From contig MHRM01000012.1 in assembly GCA_001822575.1 (NCBI GenBank), forward strand, positions 6,846-47,647: 40,802 nt of DNA, given 5' to 3'. The notes beneath the pieces were generated by a model. It searched no databases, was not told where the DNA came from, and saw nothing but the letters and a program-made list of their open reading frames with translations. Position numbers and translations under genes: made by a program. This document shows, in pieces, positions 28,911 through 36,201 of this stretch. Numbering within the stretch: position 1 is the stretch's first letter; each line of letters starts with the position of its first letter. Origin of the DNA: Candidatus Taylorbacteria bacterium RIFCSPHIGHO2_02_FULL_44_12 (GTDB lineage: Bacteria > Patescibacteriota > Minisyncoccia > Phycocordibacterales > PALSA-1337).

Positions 28911-30314
28911 ATGAAAAAAAGTGTCCTATCAACCGAGCCATACAAGGGCGTCCGTGATTTTTTCCCCGCGGATATGGCCGCGGAAAGAAAGATTTTTGAT
29001 ATTTGGAGAAAAACTGTGGAAAAGTACGGCTATGAAGAGTACGGAGCCTCCGTCCTGGAGCCAGCCGAACTATACAGAGCCAAAAGCGGTGAAGAGCTTG
29101 TCAATGAGCAGACATACACTTTCACCGACCGAGGCGACCGCCAAGTCACTCTCCGCCCAGAGATGACTCCGACTGTGGCTAGAATGGTATCAGCCAAGCG
29201 ACGCGAGCTGTCTTTCCCTCTTCGCTGGTACTCTATACCCAACTTATTCCGATATGAACAACCCCAGCGTGGCCGTCTGCGTGAGCACTGGCAGCTCAAT
29301 GTGGATATTTTTGGCGTTGAATCCATAAATGCCGAGATAGAAATCATCAGTATCGCCCATGATATCGTTTGTGCTTATGGCCTCAAAGAGAACGATTTTG
29401 AGATCAGAATCAACAATAGGAAGCTGATGAATTACCTATTCAAAGAAGTTTTTGGCTTGAATGAGGAGGCTACCAAGAAGATGTCTAGACTGATAGATAA
29501 GAAAAATAAAATCTCAAAAGAGGATTTTGAGAAAGGTGTCAGAGAAGTTTTTGACAATCTCACAATTACATCACCGCGCCCTCTCGGCGAGAGCAGCTCT
29601 CCCTTCGTTTCGCAAGCGAAAGTGGGGAGACTGCTCCCGCCTGTGGGTGCGGCTAACGGGAAACTTTCTGATAAATTACTTTCCCTATTAAACTCCCAAA
29701 CCCTTGAAGAATTATCTTCTCAACTGCCAAAAAATGTGGGAGAAAATGAAGGAATAAAAGAGATCCAAAATGTAATTCAAAACCTAGAGAAACTCGGCAT
29801 AACCAATGTCCGTTTTGACCAGTCCTTGATGCGTGGCTTTGATTATTATACCGGGATTGTCTTTGAGATATTTGACCAGAACCCCGTCAATAAGCGTTCT
29901 GTTTTTGGCGGAGGTCGATATGACGATCTCCTGTCAATTTTTGGCGGAGATAAAATTCCAGCTGTGGGATTCGGAGCTGGCGATGTGGCGGCCCGAGATC
30001 TTATGGAGACTTATGGCAATATTTCAGAGACTGATTCATCGGCTGATTTGTATATTTGCACAATTGGAAAACAAAATATTTCCTATGCCTTGAAACTGGC
30101 CCAAAAGCTGCGCCAAAATGAGACCCGAGTTACGGTTGATTTTTCCGAAAAGAAAGTCGGCGACCAGATAGCTTCGGCTGTTAAATATGGTATTCCCAAA
30201 GTCATCTGCATTGGAGACGAAGAAGTGAAAACCACCAAGTTCAAAATTAAAACCCTTGAAACAGGCCAGGAAGTCACTGTCCAGGAAGAAGAACTAATCA
30301 AGAGTCTATTGTAA
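28911..30314 (+). CDS. hisS: Histidyl-tRNA synthetase
   Basis: 467 aa. Charges tRNA-His. Class II motifs are intact: GVRDFFPADMAAERKIF (motif 1 region), TLRPEMTPTVARM, LFRYEQPQRGRLREHWQLNVDIFG (motif 2), the HisRS-specific RGFDYYTGIVFEI, and GGGRYDDLLSIFGG (motif 3). The C-terminal anticodon domain reads ADLYICTIGKQNISYALKLAQKLRQ. It is slightly longer than usual (about 420-430) owing to an in-frame palindromic insertion at residues 221-250 (SPRPLGESSSPFVSQAKVGR and following), located in the variable insertion region before the GFDYYTG motif. The insert DNA matches the intergenic element at 14586. An apparently leaderless promoter precedes it. A second, degenerate HisRS-like gene is at 17366. 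Confidence 0.96.
   Translation: MKKSVLSTEPYKGVRDFFPADMAAERKIFDIWRKTVEKYGYEEYGASVLEPAELYRAKSGEELVNEQTYTFTDRGDRQVTLRPEMTPTVARMVSAKRRELSFPLRWYSIPNLFRYEQPQRGRLREHWQLNVDIFGVESINAEIEIISIAHDIVCAYGLKENDFEIRINNRKLMNYLFKEVFGLNEEATKKMSRLIDKKNKISKEDFEKGVREVFDNLTITSPRPLGESSSPFVSQAKVGRLLPPVGAANGKLSDKLLSLLNSQTLEELSSQLPKNVGENEGIKEIQNVIQNLEKLGITNVRFDQSLMRGFDYYTGIVFEIFDQNPVNKRSVFGGGRYDDLLSIFGGDKIPAVGFGAGDVAARDLMETYGNISETDSSADLYICTIGKQNISYALKLAQKLRQNETRVTVDFSEKKVGDQIASAVKYGIPKVICIGDEEVKTTKFKIKTLETGQEVTVQEEELIKSLL
29572..29660 (+). repeat. Palindromic element inserted in frame in hisS
   Basis: CCCTCTCGGCGAGA then CAGCTCTCCCTTCGTTT (29580-29611) is shared with the intergenic element at 14586, followed by a hairpin TTTCGC/GCGAAA and a complementary arm GGGGAGACTGCTCCCGCC, ending GCGGCTAACGGG. 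About 30 codons are read through without a stop. Confidence 0.85.
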
Positions 30315-30404
30315 TCTAATGCCGTATTTTACAAGATTCAAGATTCTCTGAATTAGATTTTGAAGAGGCTTTAAGCTTATGAACAGATTCTAGATTGCAA
30401 ACAC

Positions 30405-30980
30405 ATGCGGACTATCACCTTTGATCTTGAAACTAGAAATTTCTTCCAGGATGTCGGCTCCAATGATCCAGCCGATTTGGATATTTCGGTTGTCTGCATC
30501 CATGATTCTCTGGACGATTCTTTCAAGAGCTTTACCCAGTCAAATATCGGAAAACTCTGGCCTATACTAGAACAAGCGGACATCATAGTGTCTTGGAATG
30601 GTGAACATTTTGACATTCCTATACTGAACAAATACTATTCAGGGGATCTAAAGAAAATAAAGAGCATTGATCTTTTGAAAGAAGTCCAGAAAGTCCTCGG
30701 TCGTCGGCTCAAACTAGATACTGTCGGCCTAGCCACTCTAGGTAGAAAAAAGTCCGGTCACGGCTCCCAGGCCGTAGAATGGTGGCATCAAGGCGAAATA
30801 GAAAAAATTATCACCTATTGTATTGAGGATGTCAGATTGACCAGAGACTTGTACAACTATGCTCGTATCAATAATCATCTCAAATATATAGATCTCGGAG
30901 TGATCAAAGAGATTAAGATTGATACCTTGAACTGGTCAATTCCAGAATCAACCTCTATGCCCTTGACTCTGCCTTTTTGA
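30405..30980 (+). CDS. DEDDy 3'-5' exonuclease / RNase H-like nuclease
   Basis: 191 aa with the four acidic exonuclease motifs: FDLET (D7, E9), SWNGEHFDIPIL (D70), and YCIEDVRLTRDLY (Y138, D142), the Y giving the DEDDy subtype. This resembles the RNase H-like domain of predicted 3'-5' exonucleases of the YprB/PolB-associated group. It probably trims DNA or RNA 3' ends using two metal ions. It stands alone after hisS (90-nt gap containing no clear terminator). TAGATT lies 8 nt before the ATG and may be a -10 box. No polymerase or helicase domain is attached. Confidence 0.82.
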   Translation: MRTITFDLETRNFFQDVGSNDPADLDISVVCIHDSLDDSFKSFTQSNIGKLWPILEQADIIVSWNGEHFDIPILNKYYSGDLKKIKSIDLLKEVQKVLGRRLKLDTVGLATLGRKKSGHGSQAVEWWHQGEIEKIITYCIEDVRLTRDLYNYARINNHLKYIDLGVIKEIKIDTLNWSIPESTSMPLTLPF

Positions 30981-30983
30981 TTC

Positions 30984-31000
30984 CATAGGTCGGACCTCTG
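30984..31000. repeat. AGGTCSGACCT-family palindrome upstream of the dsbA-like gene
   Basis: CATAGGTCGGACCTCTG, with core 30987-30997, immediately upstream of the extended -10 of the next gene, so it occupies the place of the promoter spacer. Confidence 0.7.
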
Positions 31001-31009
31001 TGCTAATAT
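31001..31009 (+). promoter_or_regulatory. Extended -10 promoter of the dsbA-like gene, leaderless
   Basis: TGC TAATAT with TAATAT at 31004-31009, 7 nt before the ATG at 31017. TTGATT (30977-30982) is a poor -35 at a 21-nt spacing. Confidence 0.5.
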
Positions 31010-31016
31010 TGATTAT

Positions 31017-31766
31017 ATGGAAAATACTGGTCATTCATCATTGACTCTTCCCGGCGCCATAGTCATCGCTGGAGCCATCATCGCCATTGCCATCATATGG
31101 GTAAACAAACCAGCAAATATTGCCTCTCAAGACGGTGAAAATATCCAACAGACCGCTGTCTCAATCATGCCTATAAGCAATGCCGATCACATTCTCGGTA
31201 ACCCCAACGCTCCGATCAAGATCGTGGAATACTCTGATCCTTCTTGCCCATTTTGCAAGATGTTCCACACCACTATGCTTCGTATCATCAATGAATATGG
31301 GCCGACGGGCAAGGTAGCTTGGGTATATCGCCACTTCCCAATTGACAAAGAAGGCACTCGGCCTGATGGTGGGATCCTGCACCCGAATGCCGGACACGAA
31401 TCCCAAGCCCTTGAATGCGCCGCGGATCAGGGCAGCAATGATGCTTTTTGGGCCTTTGCGAATCGTCTTTATGAAGTGACTCCTTCAGTTACTTCACAAA
31501 CTCCCAACGGTCTTGACCAAAAAGAACTGCCCAATATCGCCGCCTTTGTGAAGCTCAATGTGGTTTTATTCAATCAATGCTTGGCCAGCGGAAAATTCAA
31601 AGCTGTAGTAGAAAAACACTATCTGGATGGCATCAACGCCGGAATTTCCGGAACCCCACACTCCATCATCATCACCCCATCAGGCTCTCAAATCCCCCTA
31701 GTCGGCGCTCAACCCTACGAAACCATCAAGGCCGCCCTTGACGCATTATTGCCGGAGGCAAAATAA
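31017..31766 (+). CDS. Membrane-anchored DsbA-like thiol oxidoreductase
   Basis: 249 aa. An N-terminal membrane helix (about 10-29) acts as signal anchor. A thioredoxin-fold domain follows, with the active site SDPSCPFCKMFH (C77, C80), an inserted helical part (AANRLYEVTPSV region) and the cis-proline loop SGTPHSIIITPSG. The family (DsbA/Thioredoxin_4, as in DsbA homologues of CPR and actinobacteria) oxidises or isomerises disulfides outside the cytoplasm. Possible substrates in the window are the cysteine-paired pilin-like proteins at 8507 and 24419. A single gene with a short promoter; it ends before a 126-nt inverted repeat. Thiol function is well supported; direction (oxidase or isomerase) is not. 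Confidence 0.9.
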   Translation: MENTGHSSLTLPGAIVIAGAIIAIAIIWVNKPANIASQDGENIQQTAVSIMPISNADHILGNPNAPIKIVEYSDPSCPFCKMFHTTMLRIINEYGPTGKVAWVYRHFPIDKEGTRPDGGILHPNAGHESQALECAADQGSNDAFWAFANRLYEVTPSVTSQTPNGLDQKELPNIAAFVKLNVVLFNQCLASGKFKAVVEKHYLDGINAGISGTPHSIIITPSGSQIPLVGAQPYETIKAALDALLPEAK

Positions 31767-31793
31767 TCAAATACAGATAAGTTGCAATGTGAA

Positions 31794-31919
31794 CCGCAAA
31801 AAACTCCTCACATTCTTGTGGAGACATTGCCAGAGGCCTCAAACCACAGAATCTAAACTTTAGACATAAATATTTGAATCAAGATGAGTCTCCACAAGAA
31901 TGTGAGGAGTTTTTTGCGG
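31794..31919. terminator. Perfect 32-bp inverted repeat between convergent genes
   Basis: Arms 31794-31825 (CCGCAAAAAACTCCTCACAT...) and 31888-31919 are perfectly complementary around a 62-nt loop. A6 near the left end and T6 near the right suit termination in both directions, between the DsbA-like gene and the helicase gene. The loop is A+T rich with no gene. Confidence 0.8.
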
Positions 31920-31928
31920 AGTAAAACC

Positions 31929-34799
31929 TTATTTATGATATCCCAACACCTTACCCAGCTTGCAATATTGACATTCTTTGTCATCGCAAAAGGAGTTCAG
32001 AAAGGACATCTTTAATATACTTTTGGCTGTGGAAATGATAAGTTTTTTCAGAGCTTCAACTTCATCATCGGAAATATCAAACCTTTCTTTCTTGTATATA
32101 CCACGATCATTCGGCTCAACAAAATCTATTTCGCCGTATTTCATCCGAAGTTTCTTTGATTCTCCCTCAAGAAGTAATTTGTAAAAAACCAATTGCCTTT
32201 TGTAATTACCATCCGCGTCCGCCGTTTTGCCTTCTATTTTATTCCTTGAATGTGGCTTGGCGGTTTTGTAATCCGTCACTATCACATTCTTGTCATCCAC
32301 AAACTCAACCTTGTCCAGCTTGCCCGATAATTCAAGTGTTCCCCCATTCTTGCCATCAATAGCGATACTGACTCCACGGACGCTGTATTCCGTCAATATT
32401 CGCCGGCCTTTTGAGAAATCACAACTAGAATAATATCCCTCCAAAGCCAATCTTCCTCTCTTGTACAAACTCTGAAAAATATCCATGGAAATAGGAGCTT
32501 TTTCCAACTCTTTTTTGAAAGCATTTATGAATAACTTTTTTGTCATTGTCTTGGCTTTTATATAACTATCAAATAGGGCCCGCAAGGCGGAATGAACAGC
32601 CGTACCATAGAGCTGATGAATGCTCTCGGCTTGGGGAATACGGACGAGATTAACAAAGAAATATCTCCACGGACATTGGAGAAAATTGTTTAGATGAGTG
32701 ACAGAGAACCCTTGGGACAGGAATGCTTTCCGGACGAAATCACTATTTACTATGGAAGATGACTTCCCTATTGGCATGCCCGCCAAAGCCCCGAAATAGT
32801 CCCGGGTTCCCCGTGCTGGCGGCCTTTCAAAAGAGACTGTTTCGGAAGGCATCTCTCCCACAAACTGGCTCGGCACCACGGCTTTACCATTCATGGACCG
32901 TGGATATGATACCGTCACTTCACGCCTAGCCCGAGTCATAGCCACAAAGAACAACCTTCTCTCATCTTCTATCCTGCCTGTGTCGCGAGCATGTTCAATA
33001 ATAGGTATAACAAACAGATTGCGTTTGGAGCGATTACCCCATGTTCCATCCACGGCATGAATAATGAAGACATGATCAAATTCCAAACCCTTGGCTCGGT
33101 GAGCAGTCATAAGACGAACACCACCGATGTGTTCGGATTGAGGATTCTTGATAGTCAATCCATGCTCGCGAGCCAGTCCAAGATAATGGACAAAATCAGC
33201 CAGATAAAAGCCCTTCATAGACCGAGCCATATTCATGACCATATCATGAAAGGCCTGTATAGTTGACAATCTTTCCAGAGAATCTTTGGCAGTGATGATA
33301 TCCGAGAGAATACCTGTCTCCCTCATCAAGATGTCAACAAATTCCACAAATGGTACAGTTCGGGCCTGATGAGACCATTGCTTGATCCGATCATAAGCTT
33401 TGCGGATCTTGGGATCGGCTGATTTGATCATAATATAAAGCGGCTTTTTTTGTCTGCTGGACATAGCACATAAAAGAGATACAGTCGCTGGTTCAAGATC
33501 ATTGAAATCCAAGAAGAGAGCCGCCGCCAATTTTTGATCGGATGAAGAGTCATTGATAGCTTCACAGAGGATTGTGATATACATCACATCCCTACTGGAC
33601 AAAAGATCCTTATCAGATTCCACCCGATGCGGTACGCCATAGGCGCCCAAGAAGGTGCTTATGCCCATAGCATGACTATTTTCCCTATACAAAACAGCTA
33701 TTTCTTCTGGTTTTTGTCCGCTTTCTATCAAATGCTTTATGGATTGGGCCACCAAGGCCAATTCATCTTCTTTGGTAGCCGTTTCCGTTACCCCCACAGC
33801 TCTTCCGCCTATCTGCAAAGATACAAGTTTTTCTTTATTTTGATCTGGAATGGAAGGGTTATTGCCGATAATACCGTGAGCCGCATCCAAAATTATTTGG
33901 CTTGAACGATAGTTATGACGAAGATTTATGATCTTGGCCTCTGGATACTTTTCCGAGAAATAAAGAAAGTTCCGGAGAGATGCTCCTTGAAAACGATATA
34001 TAGCCTGTTTATCATCTCCGACAATAAAAAGATTTGGTGAAGGGTGAAAATCCGCCAAAAGTTCCAATATTCTGTTCTGGGAAGCGTTGGCGTCTTGGTG
34101 CTCATCAGCCAAAATATATTGAAAATTTTCTTGAAGTCCTCTTTTGAGATCTATGTCATCTACCATGGCCCGGATCAATTCAAGAAGCATGTCGTCAAAA
34201 TCATATAATTTCCGTCTGGCCAATTCAGCTTCGTAAGCCCCATAAACAAAAGCCAATTCCAAATTTTTTAATTCTTGTTTTTGATCGCTTTTCCCAATAC
34301 TTTCCAATAACATTTTTGGAGATATATTCTCCCGCTTCAATATATGTATCTCCGACAACACTGGCCTGACATAATAAAAAGGAGCTCCGAAAGGACGGAG
34401 TAATTTTATCTCCTTGGAATAAAGGATCTTCTCAATAATATCAGCCTGCTCTGCTTCAGTTATGACCTTGGAACCGATAATTCGGGGAAAATTATCTGGG
34501 TATTGATTTATAATCATTTCGGCAAAACCGTGGAAAGTATGAATATTGACTCTATAAGCCGGTTGACCGATCAGGCTGATTAGCTTTCTCTTCATGGACT
34601 GGGCTCCAGACTCGGTAAAGGTAAGAGCCAAAATGCTGTCTGGAGTAGAATCGGTCAAACGCAATATATTTGCTATCCGTAATGACAAAACCGTGGTCTT
34701 GCCAGTACCAGGTCCAGCAATAACCATCACCGGTCCTTCTATGGCCTCCACGGCCCGACGCTGTTCATCATTCAGTCTCTGGTATATCTGATCTATCAT
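31929..34799 (-). CDS. UvrD/PcrA-type helicase fused to a RecB-family nuclease domain with Fe-S cysteines
   Basis: 956 aa. Superfamily 1 helicase: Q-motif LNDEQRRAVEAI, Walker A GPGTGKTT (29-36), motif II ILADEHQDAN, motif III FIVGDDKQAIYRFQGA, motif IV region LRHNYRSSQIILDAA, motif V MTAHRAKGLEFDHVFI, and motif VI VAMTRARREVTVSYP. The C-terminal third is a PD-(D/E)XK nuclease like that of RecB/AddB/Cas4 (GKLDKVEFVDDKNVIVTDYKTAK). It has a four-cysteine arrangement, one in FLQCPWRYFF and three in CDDKECQYC near the end, suggesting an Fe-S cluster. It thus resembles a one-protein AddAB-like end-processing enzyme for recombination repair. The ATG directly follows the rpoD stop with no intervening base, so translation is coupled. 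Confidence 0.9.
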   Translation of the reverse strand: MIDQIYQRLNDEQRRAVEAIEGPVMVIAGPGTGKTTVLSLRIANILRLTDSTPDSILALTFTESGAQSMKRKLISLIGQPAYRVNIHTFHGFAEMIINQYPDNFPRIIGSKVITEAEQADIIEKILYSKEIKLLRPFGAPFYYVRPVLSEIHILKRENISPKMLLESIGKSDQKQELKNLELAFVYGAYEAELARRKLYDFDDMLLELIRAMVDDIDLKRGLQENFQYILADEHQDANASQNRILELLADFHPSPNLFIVGDDKQAIYRFQGASLRNFLYFSEKYPEAKIINLRHNYRSSQIILDAAHGIIGNNPSIPDQNKEKLVSLQIGGRAVGVTETATKEDELALVAQSIKHLIESGQKPEEIAVLYRENSHAMGISTFLGAYGVPHRVESDKDLLSSRDVMYITILCEAINDSSSDQKLAAALFLDFNDLEPATVSLLCAMSSRQKKPLYIMIKSADPKIRKAYDRIKQWSHQARTVPFVEFVDILMRETGILSDIITAKDSLERLSTIQAFHDMVMNMARSMKGFYLADFVHYLGLAREHGLTIKNPQSEHIGGVRLMTAHRAKGLEFDHVFIIHAVDGTWGNRSKRNLFVIPIIEHARDTGRIEDERRLFFVAMTRARREVTVSYPRSMNGKAVVPSQFVGEMPSETVSFERPPARGTRDYFGALAGMPIGKSSSIVNSDFVRKAFLSQGFSVTHLNNFLQCPWRYFFVNLVRIPQAESIHQLYGTAVHSALRALFDSYIKAKTMTKKLFINAFKKELEKAPISMDIFQSLYKRGRLALEGYYSSCDFSKGRRILTEYSVRGVSIAIDGKNGGTLELSGKLDKVEFVDDKNVIVTDYKTAKPHSRNKIEGKTADADGNYKRQLVFYKLLLEGESKKLRMKYGEIDFVEPNDRGIYKKERFDISDDEVEALKKLIISTAKSILKMSFLNSFCDDKECQYCKLGKVLGYHK

Positions 34800-36059
34800 T
34801 CAATAATTTTTGATCCGATTGATCCTGTCGTGCTGGCGGATCTTTTCGTGAGCCTTGGCTTCTATTTGGCGGATCCGTTCACGAGTAACTCCAAATTCAC
34901 GGCCGACTTCTTCTAGAGTATGGGTAATGCCATCAGTCAAACCATGTCGCATCTCCAAGATTCTGCGCTCTTTTTCGGAAAGATCATCTAGAATAAGATG
35001 AACCTGATCGCGCAGGATCCGTCTGGAAGATTCCTGGTCTGGCGAGAGTATCTTATCATCAGCTATGAAATCTTGAAGGGTGGACTTACCATCTTCATCG
35101 CCCTCGCCGACCGGACTCTCCAGAGAAACAACATCTTGTTCTATCTTTTCTATCTGGTATATTTTCTCTACATCCATGCCCATCTCCATAGCGATCTCTT
35201 CAGGAAGAGGATCCCGACCCAAATCTTGAGTCAATCTACGAACAACTTGTTTGTACTTGGCGATGGTTTCAACCATGTGGACTGGGACCCGAATAGTCCG
35301 AGACTGGTCAGCCAGAGCCCGAGTGATAGCTTGGCGGATCCACCAAGTGGCATAGGTGGAAAATTTGTAGCCCTTTGTCCAGTCAAACTTGTCTACAGCC
35401 CGGAAGAGCCCAAGATTGCCTTCTTGGATCAGATCCAAGAGAGTCAGGTCTGGACTACGTCCGACATATTTCTTGGCAATAGAAACCACCAAACGCAGAT
35501 TGGCTTTGGCCAACAGATTCTTGGCTTCAATGTCACCAGATTCTATTCGTCTAGCCAGATTCTTTTCTTCAGCCCCACTGATCAACGGATATTGACCGAT
35601 CTCTTTGAGATACATTTGAATGGAATCATAGGCCGAATCCGAACCACTCCGAGAATAAGCGGAAGCAGCTTTTTTTGGATTCAAGTCTTCTATCTCCAGA
35701 AGCCCGCCACCTTCTAGAACATCGACATTGGCTCCAGAGAGCTTCAGGTACAATTCATCCAAAAAGAAAATGTCATTTTCTATTTGAGGAAATTCTTTGA
35801 GGATTTCGTCATAGGTCACAAAGCCCCGATCCCGGCCCTTTTGGATGAGCTTATCAGCCCTATTATCAGACAGACGTTCGGCCTTGGTTCTAGGTTTATT
35901 TTTGATAGGAATACTAGCCTTGGCCGATTTGACCATGTCAGGTCTGGTAGCGGATCTTGAAGGACGCTTAGTCTGCTTAGCCGAATGTTTGGCCACGGGC
36001 CTTCTGGATCCCCGCTTATTACGGCGGATTTTATTGTTTGTTTTTTTGGACTTGGACAT
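34800..36059 (-). CDS. rpoD: RNA polymerase primary sigma factor (sigma-70)
   Basis: 419 aa from ATG 36059. A Lys/Arg-rich N-terminal tail (about 1-60) and a short sigma-1.1-like part ([15 protein letters not shown]). Region 1.2 ([21 protein letters not shown]), region 2 ([43 protein letters not shown], the -10 recognition helix), region 3 ([16 protein letters not shown]) and region 4 ([23 protein letters not shown], -35 recognition) are complete. The in-frame TTG at 36065 was rejected in favour of the ATG. It has a good promoter (TTGCGT, 17 nt, TACAAT) and is followed without a gap by the helicase gene. The intact region 2.4/3 is consistent with the extended -10 elements seen here. Confidence 0.96.
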   Translation of the reverse strand: MSKSKKTNNKIRRNKRGSRRPVAKHSAKQTKRPSRSATRPDMVKSAKASIPIKNKPRTKAERLSDNRADKLIQKGRDRGFVTYDEILKEFPQIENDIFFLDELYLKLSGANVDVLEGGGLLEIEDLNPKKAASAYSRSGSDSAYDSIQMYLKEIGQYPLISGAEEKNLARRIESGDIEAKNLLAKANLRLVVSIAKKYVGRSPDLTLLDLIQEGNLGLFRAVDKFDWTKGYKFSTYATWWIRQAITRALADQSRTIRVPVHMVETIAKYKQVVRRLTQDLGRDPLPEEIAMEMGMDVEKIYQIEKIEQDVVSLESPVGEGDEDGKSTLQDFIADDKILSPDQESSRRILRDQVHLILDDLSEKERRILEMRHGLTDGITHTLEEVGREFGVTRERIRQIEAKAHEKIRQHDRINRIKNY

Positions 36060-36091
36060 TGGCAAGAAAAAATAAAACCAGTATTGGGATG

Positions 36092-36120
36092 ATTGTACGC
36101 TATTTTGTGATAATACGCAA
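36092..36120 (-). promoter_or_regulatory. Promoter of rpoD
   Basis: On the minus strand TTGCGT (36115-36120), 17-nt spacer, TACAAT (36092-36097). The ATG is 32 nt downstream of the -10, so this gene has a leader of about 25 nt, unlike the leaderless ones. Confidence 0.65.
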
Positions 36121-36187
36121 TAGGGTTTACCATTCTCGGGGGCTCAAACTACATTGCGGGGAAGTAAAAGAATGTTCGCCGGGCTCA
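36121..36187. repeat. TAGGGYTTRCCATTC repeat family, copy 3
   Basis: TAGGGTTTACCATTCTCGGG, GGGCTCAAACTACATTGCGG, ending AAAAGAATGTTCGCCGGGCTC. It matches the left arm of the 27473 hairpin (CATTCTCGGGGGCTCAAAC) and the end of the copy at 18623. It occupies the rpoD-dnaG gap. Confidence 0.75.
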
Positions 36188-36201
36188 ACATAATTACTCT
36201 G

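Noticed and set aside
10895..31919. CRISPR array
   Set aside because: Repeats are palindromic and dispersed or paired, with no regularly spaced direct repeats and no cas genes; the Cas4-like domain belongs to the UvrD fusion.
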